NCBI RefSeq assembly: GCF_035046485.1
Contig: NC_085137.1
Span: forward strand, 446,466,334 to 446,530,333
Origin: Aedes albopictus
Lineage: Eukaryota; Arthropoda; Insecta; Diptera; Culicidae
DNA: 64,000 nucleotides
Direction: 5' to 3'
Shown here: positions 45,868 to 56,010 of the stretch, piece by piece
How the letters are laid out: each line of letters begins with the position of its first letter
Position numbering within the stretch: the first letter of the stretch is position 1
Notes under the pieces: model-generated
Databases searched by the model: none
Told to the model about the DNA's origin: nothing
What the model saw: only the letters and a program-made list of their open reading frames with translations
Position numbers and translations under genes: made by a program

Positions 45868-46270
45868 CAGGGATGGGAACATTCACTTGCAAAGAGTTAC
45901 ATTCACTTGCTGTTTTCTCGGCTCAGAAGCGTGCAATCAAGAAACGATTTATGGACGACTTTTGCATTGTGGTTTTGTCTAAAACTTTGTCGAATAGAGT
46001 AGAGGTCGCACACGAATCCCAAAGTCGTGAAGGAGCTGTGAAAGCGACTCTCCACGAGGTGAGTGTAATTCACATTCACCTCGTGGAGAGTTGTCTTCGC
46101 AGCTCCCTCACGATTTCGGCATGCGTGTGCGACCCCTACTCTATTCGGCAAACTTTTGGACAAAATCACAAGGCAAAAGTCGTCCATACATCGTTTTTTG
46201 ATTGTACACTTCTGAGCTGAGAAAACTGCAAGTGAGTGTAACTCATTGCAAGTGAGTGTTCCCATCCTTG
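45868..46270. mobile_element. hAT-like MITE, near-perfect 200-bp arms, TSD CCGCTAGC
   Basis: Ends are CAGGGATGGGAACATTCACT and the complement of CAAGGATGGGAACACTCACT. CCGCTAGC flanks it at 45860-45867 and 46271-46278. The arms meet almost without a loop near 46070 (ACCTCGTGGAG palindrome). The CAGGG start and 8-bp duplication identify the hAT superfamily by pattern. The frames at 45873-46220 (+) and 45903-46304 (-) are mirror images. A lone similar end lies at 57563. Confidence 0.88.
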
Positions 46271-46410
46271 CCGCTAGCTGACTTGGCCACTCCATGAATC
46301 CCATATTGCTTCTCGTGAATAAGCAGTCAAGTTTCAGAATGGATTAATAAAGATTCTTGAAATCAATGATTGCCAATATGCAAAATGTAAAAAGGTAGGG
46401 GATATTTATG

Positions 46411-47492
46411 CCAATAGTGGACCCTTAACCTCTAGCAATTATTCTCAAATTTCCCGCTCAGATCTGTTTCTACCGGTAAACTTCCACCGGGAGACCATGG
46501 TTTATGTTCCTAGACAGCAGTTTCATGTGGTGAAACTAGGCTGAAAAACAATAATTTGATCATTTTAACAAATTTGTAATTGTAAACAAGTGGAGGGGGA
46601 GGTGGGGGTCCACTATTGGTTAAATCCAGAGCGTTAATGATTAATCATAAATTTAATCATGATTAATGATTAATGATTAAGATTAATCAAAATCATTAAT
46701 CATAATCACACAAAAATCTCATTTAATCATTTATCATTAATCTTAATCACACTGTTTTTGCTATCTAATCATTAATCAGTAATCATAATCATAAGAAAAA
46801 ATATTATTCAATCATTAATCATTCATCGCCAAAAATGATTCATCATATAAAATATATGATCCAATTTAAATTGGTTCAAATGTTGTTCTAAATAATATAA
46901 TTTATGATTCTTTTTTTTTCAAAAATCTCCCGGACAGAGTTACCTTTTACTTTTGAAACTTCAAAAACATGTTTAACAATAAATATATTTTTATCATTTC
47001 CAGTTTTTTTGTGATTGATTAATCATGATTAATCATGATTTTTAATCAATGAGCCATTTTAATTCATTAATCATAATCAATAATCACAGATTAAACCAAT
47101 TTTAATCATTAATCATAATCTTTAATCACCAAAATTGGAACTTCAATCATCAATGATTAATCATGATTAAATTTTTTGTTAATCATGAACGCTCTGTGGG
47201 GTTCCACTATTGTCACCGATTTAACATGGTAAGAGAGTACGATCTACCCAGTAGTAGTAGACCCCAACAACCCAATAGTGGGCACCGCGGGGTCCACTAA
47301 AGCATAATTTGGTCGAAATTTCAAATGATTATTGTATGAGAAATATAAGGTGTTTTCGTTCGGTTTTTGTGTGCAATGTGTAGGAAAGATATATAACTTG
47401 TTGAGCAACCATTGCTTAAGGCAATTCAATTAGGATATCATAATGTATTTAAGATCATAGTAAATTTTAGCTACTAAAGGGTCCACTATTGG
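46411..47492. mobile_element. DNA element with CCAATAGTGGACCCTT ends
   Basis: A perfect 16-bp inverted end (46411-46426 with 47477-47492). The core CCACTATTGG recurs inside near 46597, 47205 and 47270. It contains the CAGAGCG-ended element at 46627-47196. No ORF. Confidence 0.6.
46627..47196. mobile_element. CAGAGCG-ended MITE filled with ATTAATCATGATT repeats
   Basis: CAGAGCGTT and AACGCTCTG close a 570-bp element whose interior is mostly an irregular array of TAATCATTAATCATGATT-type palindromic words. CAGAGC-type ends suggest hAT, but no matching 8-bp flanks are visible (left GTTAAATC, right TGGGGTTC). Confidence 0.65.
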
Positions 47493-47641
47493 TTAAAATA
47501 CACAGCGCAACATTTTTTTGTCTCAAGAGCAAACTTATGTGTCTCTGACAGATTTTGGGCCGCTGAATTCAAATCCGGGCTCAGGATTGCTCCAGCACGT
47601 CACAATTTTGAGCTTTACCTCAATTTATAGGGCGAAATATG

Positions 47642-49169
47642 AGCATGAGCATGAGCATGATTGACCGCCCGCGGTTGCTCCTCTGTTAGTGCAAGGACAA
47701 CTGCATTTACACAAAGAACCAACAGATGATGCTTGGGATTAGCTTTCTCTTCATTGTGTAAATGCTGCAATCCCAATACTTTTCAATAAGCAATACCAGC
47801 GCCGGCCGCGTCCGAATGCAGGTCAATTGAGGATAGGGAAGGAAATGATGACGTGATTCTCGCTTAGGCCAATAACCGAGGAATTCTCTGCGTTACTACG
47901 AGAAATCACTAGGAGTTTGGACAGGGGAAATGGAGATGTGTTGAGGATTTCGACGTGATAAACGAATGTAACGTGTTGATTCGCGATTAATAATGCGCTC
48001 GCGAAGAAATACCCTTCTAAACCTTGGACGACGAACGCGATCTATTGTTGAGGCACAACTCACCCTACATAAGTTATTCATTCGCAACTAAGGAGTACAC
48101 AATGCTAAACACCGACGCATCTGTAGTTTGCGTTTCCGCGCGAGAAAATGCTGAACGCGATCGATTCACAAGTATTAACAAAATAACACGGGATAAATAA
48201 ATCAGAAAGATCTTACCGCATGGTTCGCCGTCTATCTTTTACCGACCCTCTCTTTTTTCCAGAAATTCATGCAACGTTTATTTGAGTCTTTATTTAGACA
48301 TTATTTAGTCTTTATTAGACATTTATTCATTTGGGCTAAAATATTACAAATGTCGACACCGAAGATGACGAACCATTCCAATTTTTGTGTACATGCAAAA
48401 AATGAAAGAAAAATATTTATTACCAACTAAATGTGCATTTGGAACTAGCGCCGACACATGACGTGACGAACTTTTCAATATTTGTTAGATAAATACACAA
48501 AACCCAGTGCAGAATTTATACATCCTATAGCATTAATTATTGTGATAAAATGGAACGAGCTCACCAATAAACATCCTTCGAAGTGTCCAGTGCGTATGTG
48601 CTGCAGCATCTTCCACAAACTGGCCTCGAAATCACACTGAACCGCTACAACAACACACGGGTACGACGATGTGCACATTCAAATTGTCGACGACGACGCG
48701 GCCGATCCGAATGAAAAAAGAGGCACTTCCACTTTGCCTCCAAAAACACACTTAACCGCCCCGTACGAAGACGAGCACGCACGCAGGACGACGACGCGAT
48801 GCAACGACGAACCAAGACAGACTGAAATGTCATCCGCTGCTGGCATCACACGACCGACTCGCGCGAAAACTAGTTTTTTTCCTCCAAAAGCACGCACACA
48901 GAACAACGACGCGATGCAACGACGAACCAAGACAGACTGAAATGTCATCCGCTGCTGGCATCACACGACCGACTCGCACGAAAACTAGTTTTTTCCTCTA
49001 AAAGCACACACACAGAACAACGACGCGATGCAACGACGAACCAAGACAGACTGAAATGTCATCCGCTGCTGGCATCACACGACCGACTCGCACGAAAACT
49101 AATTTTTTCCTCCAAAAGCACGCACGCAGGACGACGACGCGATGCAACGACGAACCAAGACAGACTCCC
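47642..49169 (-). mobile_element. 1.53-kb retroposon with 27-bp TSD and monomeric 5' end
   Basis: Flanked by a perfect 27-bp duplication (47615-47641 and 49170-49196; TTACCTCAATTTATAGGGCG...), the mark of target-primed retrotransposition. On the reverse strand it starts GGGAGTCTGTC, has about four 114-bp monomers (to about 48705), a unique middle with a donor-like CGGTAAGATC near 48215, a 63-aa R-rich frame (47896-48087) of unknown nature, and an ATGCTC hexamer tail at 47642. No RT is encoded, so it depends on a partner. The 3' about 280 bp are shared with the SINE copies at 2203 and 31111 and the fragment at 15703. Confidence 0.85.
48705..49169 (-). promoter_or_regulatory. Tandem 114-bp monomers with Inr and DPE-like motifs
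   Basis: GCGATGCAACGACGAACC recurs at 48796, 48911, 49025 and 49139 (spacing 115, 114, 114). On the reverse strand the three inner junctions carry TCAGTC, the arthropod initiator. Counting its A as +1, CGTCG lies at +28 to +32, four of five matches to the downstream promoter element. The outermost monomer begins at that A. Such internal promoters let non-LTR elements be transcribed from their own first base. Confidence 0.7.
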
Positions 49170-49719
49170 TTACCTCAATTTATAGGGCGAAATATGCGAT
49201 TTTGGGCTTTTTTTTGACTGCCAGCCGTTAAGCATGGAAATATTTTTTTCGAGCAATCAAAAGGTAAATTGGTCAATTAACATCTATATTATCGACTCGT
49301 GCAAAATATTTCGTTTTACCAAATCAAATTTCATAGATTTAAGCATTTTATGTTAGTATGTAATCTTGCATGCAACTTCTGGAGGGTGACTTGTATGGGA
49401 AATATAGTACCTAACATAAATCGCCCAAAACTATCAAATTCGATTTGGTAAACGAAATATTTTGCATAAGTCGTTATTATAGATGTTAATTGATCAATTT
49501 ACCTTATGATTGCTCGAAATAAATATTTCCATCCTTAATGGCTGGCAGTTGAAAAAGCTCAAAATCGCATAATTTGCCCTATAAATTGAGGTATAGCTCA
49601 AAATTGTGACGTGCTGGAGCAATTGTGAGCCCGGATTCGGATTCAGCGGCCCAAAATCTGTCAGAGACACATAAGCTTGCTCTTGAGACAGACCAAAAGT
49701 TAATTTTTGTTACGCTGTG

Positions 49720-50159
49720 ATACTCAAGGTACCAAGATTCTGCGTAACTTTTTCGAAAATACCGAGTGAATTCGGATTTCGTATCGATCTCACGGAATAC
49801 TTTTCAATTCTGTTTCATTTCGTACCGCATCGTAACAAAAGTTTCACATATCGTTTCGTATCGCGTGGATTTACAGCAGGAGGAGTTCCAGCACTACTTT
49901 TCGGAGGATTCCACCACTAGCTTCTGAAGAAATCCCAGCAGCATTCCAGGAACAATTTCCACAAAAAAAAAGCTTCAGGGAATCTGAAGTGGTTGATGAT
50001 GAAAATGATGGTTGTTCACTTTCTGGTAGCTTAGGTTTTATACAACAGATTACACCTTACAGTCGCATTCAGCAGTAATTCAGCAATGCCTATAATTTAC
50101 TATGATTGCATTCAGATTCAACTAAATCTGTGGAATCGAGTTCAGTTCTAAGCCTTCAG
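49720..50159. other. Unassigned stretch
   Basis: No gene or paired repeat; short degenerate-repeat words near 49880-49990. Confidence 0.35.
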
Positions 50160-50265
50160 GGGACGGAGATGGTTAAGTGGCTCCATAGCTTGAACGACAG
50201 AAGCGCCCGTCTAGCGAATTAGGAGTCGTGGGATCGATTCCCACCAGAGCACGTGTATTTCTTTT
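50160..50265 (+). mobile_element. tRNA-like SINE head fragment
   Basis: GATGGTTAAGTGGCTCC (A-box-like) and GTGGGATCGATTCCCACC (B box with its stem) are spaced as in a tRNA, but no acceptor stem closes it. This favours a SINE head or decayed tRNA over a functional tRNA. Confidence 0.55.
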
Positions 50266-50360
50266 AGCAAATCAAATCACAATTTGTTCATCAAACACAT
50301 GTTTCTCTTGTTGTGTATCCATGTCAAAGCATTTCCAAAATGATAGATTCAAGTACTCAC

Positions 50361-50616
50361 CAGGGATGCCACATATACAGATTTTTCTGTAATCATGCAG
50401 ATTTTTTTGCAGCTTTTTATACAGAATTCTGTATACCAATATACACAGATTTTTGGAAATTATACAGATTATACAGATTTTTGAGAAACTTACAGAATTT
50501 CAAACAGATTTTTCGCGAAATACTACAGATTTCATACAGATTTTTGACAAAAAATGGTGATGCAGATTATAAAGATTTTTGAAAGGCAAAATACAGATTT
50601 AAATGTGGCAACACTG
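50361..50616. mobile_element. hAT-like MITE with ACAGATTTTT array, TSD GTACTCAC
   Basis: Ends CAGGGATGCCACAT and the complement of CAGTGTTGCCACAT, flanked by GTACTCAC at 50353-50360 and 50617-50624. The 256-bp element is mostly about ten irregular repeats of (AT)ACAGATTTTT. The ends and duplication are hAT-type. Non-coding. Confidence 0.9.
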
Positions 50617-50624
50617 GTACTCAC

Positions 50625-51783
50625 AATTAATTAATATTGCATTTTAAAACATTCTCTGCTTTTGTTCAAACGATTACTTTTCTCACAGAATGAGATGCAT
50701 AATTGCTGATAAACCAAATAAAAAAATGAACCCATCACGGGAACACAACTTTCAACCAGCAAGGCCATGTATCAAACCAAACTCAAGAAGAACACACGAC
50801 AAGAAAGCGGAAGACTGCAAACAGCCGCTGATGCGGCATGAAAAAGTCCAATGCAAACAAATCGCTTATCATCTATACCGCGACCGACTCGATACCGAAC
50901 TTCAAGAAGGCCGGACGCACTTTGCACGTCGTCGCATCGCAACGGTCAGACACGGTCGTCGGTGCTCAGTGAAAGTTGCCCACATAAATTGCATTTTAAA
51001 CAAACTGTCATAAGTTCGGACCTGCAGGGTTTGCGTGCGTTCCGCGTTCCGCGGTCCTGCCCATTCCCGAGCTCGATTTTCCCAAATGCTTATTGAATGT
51101 TTGCACTTTTACTTCACTTTAGGGGAAAAGTTTCCCTTTTTCTGTTGACGCGCGCCGCCGCCGCTGCGCCAGTCTGGGTCGAGCACATGTAGTTGAATTG
51201 GTATCTGATTCGTTTTTTCTTTTTCTTTGGTCATTTTTCAGCCGGTCGACTTCTCGCTGGACATACTAAGCCAATGTTTGACATGAGAGCCTGAGATCAT
51301 CTCGTTATGCTCAACTTGGTTCGATGATCAGAGACTACATGAATGACATAGCACAAATGGCTAGACATTGAGAAACCGCGAATGTTTTGTCATGGATACG
51401 GATCGAGAGCAGCACGCTACGAATTTGGATATGAAAGGAAGCATGATGACTAGAGATTGAGAGGAATGTGTTTTCAGGTGGTCGAACACAATCGTTTTGG
51501 TGCTGATCTTCATCTGATCTTTGCATTCCCCGTCGCTGTTCACGCCTTGATCAACATCTTTTCTTTCGATGAATGTAGCTATCCATTGCGTACAGGTAGT
51601 TTTATGCTGATGTGAAGTTGAATGATTGATTGAAAAAGATGTGTACAGCTGTGTTAAGTTGGATCTTTTTGAGGAAACGAACTAAACCAAAAATCTTAAA
51701 GTTTTAAGGCCTGCCTCTTTTAATACGTTCAATACGTTTTTTATCACACGGGAAATGGGACTGTCATAGTGTCATATCACCGA
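50625..51783. other. Low-repeat stretch, GC-rich in parts
   Basis: About 50690-51180 and 51280-51560 contain little repeat. The 107-aa forward frame at 50690-51013 is K/R/H-rich with no domain; I do not call it a gene. Possible unique host DNA. Confidence 0.35.
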
Positions 51784-52985
51784 CTGCAAGGGAGTTCGTG
51801 GGGCAATATCAGGCTGGATTTATGGGTAAACGCGCTACAACGGACCAGATGTTCGCCATCCGCCAGGTGTTGCAGAAATGCCGCGAATACAACGTGCTCA
51901 CACATCACTTGTTCATCGATTTCAAATCGGCGTATGATACAAACGATCGAGAATAAATACGGATTCCCGGATAAACTGATACGATTAATCAAGGCAACGA
52001 TGGAACGAGTGATGTGCGTAGTTCGAGTATCAGGGACACTCTCGAGTTCCTTCGAATCTCGCAGAGGGTTACGGCAAGGTGATGGTCTTTCGTGCAACAT
52101 TGCGTTAGAAGGTGTAATAAGGACACGACTGGGACGATTTTCACGAAGTCCGTTCAGCTGCATGGTTTTGCTGATGATATTGATATTATAGCTTGTAAAT
52201 CTGAGACGATAACGGAAACGTACATCTGACTAAAGAGTGAAGCCAGGCGAATCAGATTAGTTATTTATGTGTCGAAGATGAAGTACATGATGGCAAAGGG
52301 CTCCAGGAAGGAATCACCGCGCCCGCAACCCCGAATTTCTATCGATGGTGATGAAATCGAGGCGGTTGAAGAACTCGTGTACTTGGGCTCACTGGAGACC
52401 GCCGACAACGACACCAGCAGAGAAATTCAGAGGCGCATTGTGGCAGGAAATCGTGCTTACTTTAGACTCCGCAGAACTCTACGATCGAATAAAGTTCGCC
52501 GTAACACGAGTTTATCTACAAAACGCTGACTAGACCGGTAGTCCTCTATGGGCACGAAGCATGGACCCTACGTGCAGAGGATCAACGCGCCTTTGGATTT
52601 TTGTGAAATGGAAGGTGTTGCGTGCCATCTACGGTGGAGTGCACATGGAAGACGGGACTTGGAGAAGGCGAATGAACCACGAGCTGCATCAGCTGCTGAG
52701 AGAACCAACCATCGTCCACACCGCGAAAATCGGGAGGCTACGGTGGACGGGTCACGTCATCAGGATGTCGGATAGCAACCCAACTAAAATGGTTCTCGAG
52801 AGTCATCCGACCGGTACAAGAAGACGTGGTGCGCAGCGAGCTAGGTGAGTTGACCAAGTGGAGGACGACATGCGTACCCTACGCAGAGTGTGGAACTGGA
52901 GACAAACAGCCATGGACCGAGTGGAATGGAGACGGCTACTATGTACAGCAGAGGCCACCTAGGCCTTAGCCTGATCGGTAAGGTA
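51784..52985 (+). pseudogene. RTE-type retrotransposon RT remnant
   Basis: Collinear RT motifs in shifting frames: QAGFMGKRATTDQMFAIRQV, LFIDFKSAYD, YGFPDKLIRLI, RRGLRQGDGLSC, a FADDIDII box near 52165, VYLGSL, then the C-terminal TIVHTAKIGRLRWTGHVIRM and ARW.DQVEDDMRTLRRVWNW segments. RTE of the mosquito JAM1 kind by motif layout. Endonuclease missing. Frameshifts near 51930, 52095, 52150 and 52525 kill it. It supplies the empty site for the insertion at 41761-42722. Confidence 0.82.
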
Positions 52986-53109
52986 AGTAAGACTGTCATA
53001 TGCCACCAATTGATTATCGAATTCGAAACATATCCATCAATGACTAGCACTACCACAAGTAAGCCAGCTTATGTCTCTACCCGCAACCATGCACTTCGTT
53101 TTTTTATAC

Positions 53110-53313
53110 ACCTCGTCCTTTTTTTACGTCCATGCTTGGCTAAGCGACAAAAAATTCTACCGCTAAGACAATGAGCAAACTCAACAGTTTTATATTTTTT
53201 TAAAACATCTTCGTGATTGGGAGAAGTGTACAAAAATATAAAAATGTGTATTTTGATCATTATTTTGTCGGTAGAAATTTTTTTCGCAAAGCCAATAGTG
53301 GACGTAAAATAAG
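53110..53313. mobile_element. Small fold-back element
   Basis: TTTTTTACGTCCATGCTTGG pairs imperfectly with the complement of CCAATAGTGGACGTAAAATA. Both arms include AATTYTACCG and TTATATTTTT words. Ends are not sharply defined and I find no duplication. Confidence 0.5.
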
Positions 53314-53513
53314 GTTTGGGTGTAGAATGAGAAAATCAGCTGATCTGATACCCAAGAGGTTGTTCCTCGGGCTATTTGGGGATGGATTTTCGCGGTACGA
53401 TCGTTTGGGATGACTTCGAAAAGGGGGACCGTACATGAGTACTCTCTACTAGTAAGCGTTCCACCAGTTACCGCCTTAAGTTGTCCTCTCTCCCCTGGAA
53501 GCTAGGGACCTAG

Positions 53514-54000
53514 CTAGTACTGTAGAATATCCGTTGGACTCAACCTCCCGGATGGGAAGTAACGAAATCCCACTTGTCCACCCCGTACACATCCTTTAAA
53601 CAATGTTGTCCGGAGTGTCCGGATATCTCTACCGCATACCTCTTGCATGCTCGACCTTTGCTCCACGAAACGTGGGAGTTCAAAGAGCACATGCTCCGGG
53701 ATCTCGTCGCAGTCTGCACACTCCGGACATGCGGGGGAGCCTACGCCCATGGCCTGACAGAAATTGTGTCAAGTGAAAATTCACCTCGCCCTGGGGCCTG
53801 CTCATCCACTTGGACACGCTCGGTATGAGCCTATGTGTCCATGTACCCTTATTCTGGGGGAATCCCAATCACTCTGCCGTTTCAACAGCGACGATGTTAT
53901 GGAAATCTGTCTTGTGCATTTTGTACCGTGTCACTCGAAGCATTCTTCGTCCTCTGCCACCACTAGTGCTATGGGCATCATGGCCGCTAGCACGCATACC
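53514..54000 (-). pseudogene. R1-clade retrotransposon remnant: C-terminal domain
   Basis: On the reverse strand: SDWDSP, KGTWTHRLIPSV, RPQGEVNFHLTQFLSGHG, then after a short deletion and frameshift SPACPECADCDEIPEHVLFE and PRF. This is the conserved C-terminal region after the RT of R1-clade elements, with its cysteine/histidine finger. The upstream RT part of an R1 element lies at 54880-56010 on the same strand, so the two may be one disrupted copy. Confidence 0.75.
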
Positions 54001-54001
54001 T

Positions 54002-54053
54002 TTTAGGGACGAATGACCTTCGGCTTAAAGTCCCTCGACAACAACAATAAAAG
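54002..54053 (+). repeat. Short retroposon 3' end with AAC tail
   Basis: GGGACGAATGACCTTCGGCT ... AAAGTCCCTCGACAACAACAATAAA resembles the 3' end of a dispersed mosquito retroposon with an AAC-rich tail. The assignment rests on recollection of the pattern. Confidence 0.35.
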
Positions 54054-54101
54054 ATAGAAGCACGCATACCGCTTCCCATGAAACCGCGTCCCACACACTA
54101 C

Positions 54102-54389
54102 GAAAAAATCAGAATTACTCGTGACGTAAATTTATTGCACAGAACTTAGGCAATTGAATGACGTAAATTCATAGGTCTTTTGACTTAATAATACGGCATT
54201 CTTGTAAAATTGAGTTCAATGTGACGTAAAAAATTTGTGAATCGTGCATCATTACGTTTCATATGTTGAAAAATAACTGAATGTGACAGAAAATTACGTC
54301 ACTTTGCGTTTAGATTTACGTCATATGTGCCGCTTGCATATGTGCATCCAAGTGATGCGAATTTACATGCTTTTTTCTAAGTGTGCACA
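54102..54389. mobile_element. Possible MITE with CACACTACGAAAAAA ends
   Basis: CACTACGAAAAAATC at the left and the complement of CACTTAGAAAAAAGC at the right bound an AT-rich interior with repeated TGACGTAAA words (at least five). It separates the R1 C-terminal remnant from the RTE remnant. Flanks CACAC-like on both sides are ambiguous. Confidence 0.5.
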
Positions 54390-54830
54390 CTTGCCAGATT
54401 GTTCTGCACCTGGTCCGCCCACCTTGCTTGCTGCCCTCTAGGTCTTCTTGTACCATCCGGATCTTTTGTGAACAGTATTTTTGCAGGGTTGTTTTCCAGC
54501 ATTCTCACAACATGTCCAGTCCATCGTATCCTTCCAGCTTTTGCTACCTTCCGGATGCTAGGTTCGCCGTAGAGTGCAGCGAGCTCGTGGATCATTCTTC
54601 GCCACCACACACCGTTCTCCTGTACACCGCCAAAGATCGTCCTTAGCACGCGTCGCTCGAAAACTCCGAGTGTTTGTAGGTCCTCCTCGAGCATAGTCCA
54701 GGTCTCGTGGTGCCCGTAGAGGACTACCGGTTTTATTAGCGTTTCGTACATGGTATACCTATTTGGTACGAGGGAGAATATTTTTTGACCGCAGCATCTT
54801 GTGGAGCCCACAGTAGGCCCGACATCCACT
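54377..54830 (-). pseudogene. RTE-type remnant: C-terminal part, reverse strand
   Basis: The reverse frame reads YETLIKPVVLYGH.ETW, LGVFERRVLRTIFGGVQENG, WRRMIHELAALYGEPSI, AGRIRWTGHVVRM and GQQARWADQVQNNL, the layout after the RT of RTE elements and a more divergent relative of 52560-52985. It sits between two R1-clade pieces, suggesting insertion into an R1 copy. The 220-aa open frame 54377-55039 joins it artificially to the R1 RT sequence. Confidence 0.7.
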
Positions 54831-54879
54831 GATGATGCGCCTTCGTATTTTTCAACAGAGTCATCGTGTTTCTCGGTAA

Positions 54880-56010
54880 AGCCCATCAGCCCATGATCCA
54901 TTCCAAAAATTTCCCGGCGGTGTCCAGAAGGCAGATAGGTCTGTATGCTGACGTGTCGCCGGGTCGCTTCCCGTGTTTGGGCAACAGAACCAATATTTGC
55001 CATTTCCACCTCTCCGGAAATTCGCCTCTGTCTAGGCACATCTGCATAGCCATTCTGATCATGTCAGGGCTAGCCGACTTGATGGCTAATGTCGGGATAC
55101 CGTCCGGACCCGAAGCCTTGTTCAACTTGAGCGACTTCGATATTATTACAATGAGTTCGTCGTTCGTCACTGGGACGACTTCGCTATGGCCAGCTTGGCC
55201 ATAGGGGACGATCTTCTTCCGCATCTCTGGGAAGCGTTCTAGGGGTGCTGACACACCCTTCGTTTTGGCCAGGACTATTCTGTAGGCATAACCCCATGAG
55301 GTCGTGTTGACTGCCTGGCAGATATGTATTTTCGAAGCACGCCCGCTTATGTGCCTTAATCTCTTTGTTCAATGCTAGTTTAGCCTACATCACTTCGTTC
55401 AAATCTTCCCTCATCGGTGCGAGCTTTTGGCATCATCCTTTTAGCTCTTAGGCATGATGAGCGGGGTTCTGCGATTTCTGGACATCACCAGTATACCGGT
55501 TTGCGTTCATTTCTGGGTAGGAATCGCCTTGGTACGCGACGTCGTATATATGGTTTACGGTTCCGACTAGATCATCGCTGGTTAGTTCGTGGCAATCGCT
55601 GCAACAAAAGCGCGAGGTCAGCCAGCCCCGATGACGGTCGATGACCTTCGGCTGTGGTCGTTTTTCTCCGTGTTCCACCCGGAATCGAATCGCCAGATGG
55701 TCACTGTGCGTGTATCCATCGTCGGCCCTCCAGTCCGAGCTAGGGTTTAGACCCGGGCTCCAGAAGGTCATATCAATGATGGACTCTGCACCGTTCCTAC
55801 TGTAAGTTTTTCTGTCGCCTACGTTCGCGACATCCACGTTCAGTTTAGCCATAGCTTCGAGTAGAGTCCAGCCTCTCGCGTTAGTCGAGCAGGTACCCTA
55901 CCCATCCGCCCAGGCGTTGAAGGATCCACCGATGACTACGGGACTCAATCCCACTAGAGCACTTGATAGCGTATCCAGCATAGACGAGAACTGGTCTATC
56001 TGCCACCTGG
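54880..56010 (-). pseudogene. R1-clade remnant: endonuclease and start of RT
   Basis: Reading the reverse strand from about 56010: VVIGGSFNAWADG, RGWTLLEAMAKLNVDVANVG, ESIIDMTFWSPGL, YTHSDHLAIRF (endonuclease), then LNKEIKAHKRACFE, SWGYAYRIVLAKTKG, PLERFPEMRKKI, LKLNKASGPDGIPTLAIK and SAYRPICLLDTAGKFLE (first RT motifs). The order and the SDHLAIRF box are those of R1-clade elements. Broken by stops and indels, and cut before the catalytic box near 54880. The element continues, after foreign DNA, at 54000-53514. Confidence 0.78.

Larger units (their letters stand above)
47501..49719. mobile_element. Fold-back element split by a retroposon
   Basis: CACAGCGCAACA at 47501 pairs with the complement ending CGCTGTG at 49719. 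ATA stands on both outer sides. Arms of about 300 bp pair (shared ATTTTGGGCCGCTGAAT-like and CTCAATTTATAGGGC segments). The left arm is interrupted at 47642-49169 by the retroposon; without it the element would be about 660 bp. A fragment of the same family is at 17250-17350. Confidence 0.8.

Noticed and set aside
45873..46304. Open frames of 115 and 133 aa on opposite strands
   Set aside because: Both run through the palindromic hAT-like MITE; similarity between them is due to its arms.
50160..50265. Functional tRNA
   Set aside because: The T arm is convincing, but no 7-bp acceptor stem or proper anticodon arm can be formed.
50690..51013. 107-aa basic ORF in a low-repeat region as a host gene
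   Set aside because: No domain, no codon or splice evidence, and an overlapping frame of similar length; chance ORF more likely.
54377..55039. 220-aa reverse open frame as one gene
   Set aside because: It joins the start of an R1-clade RT to the end of an RTE element; the junction is chimeric and the parts are remnants.
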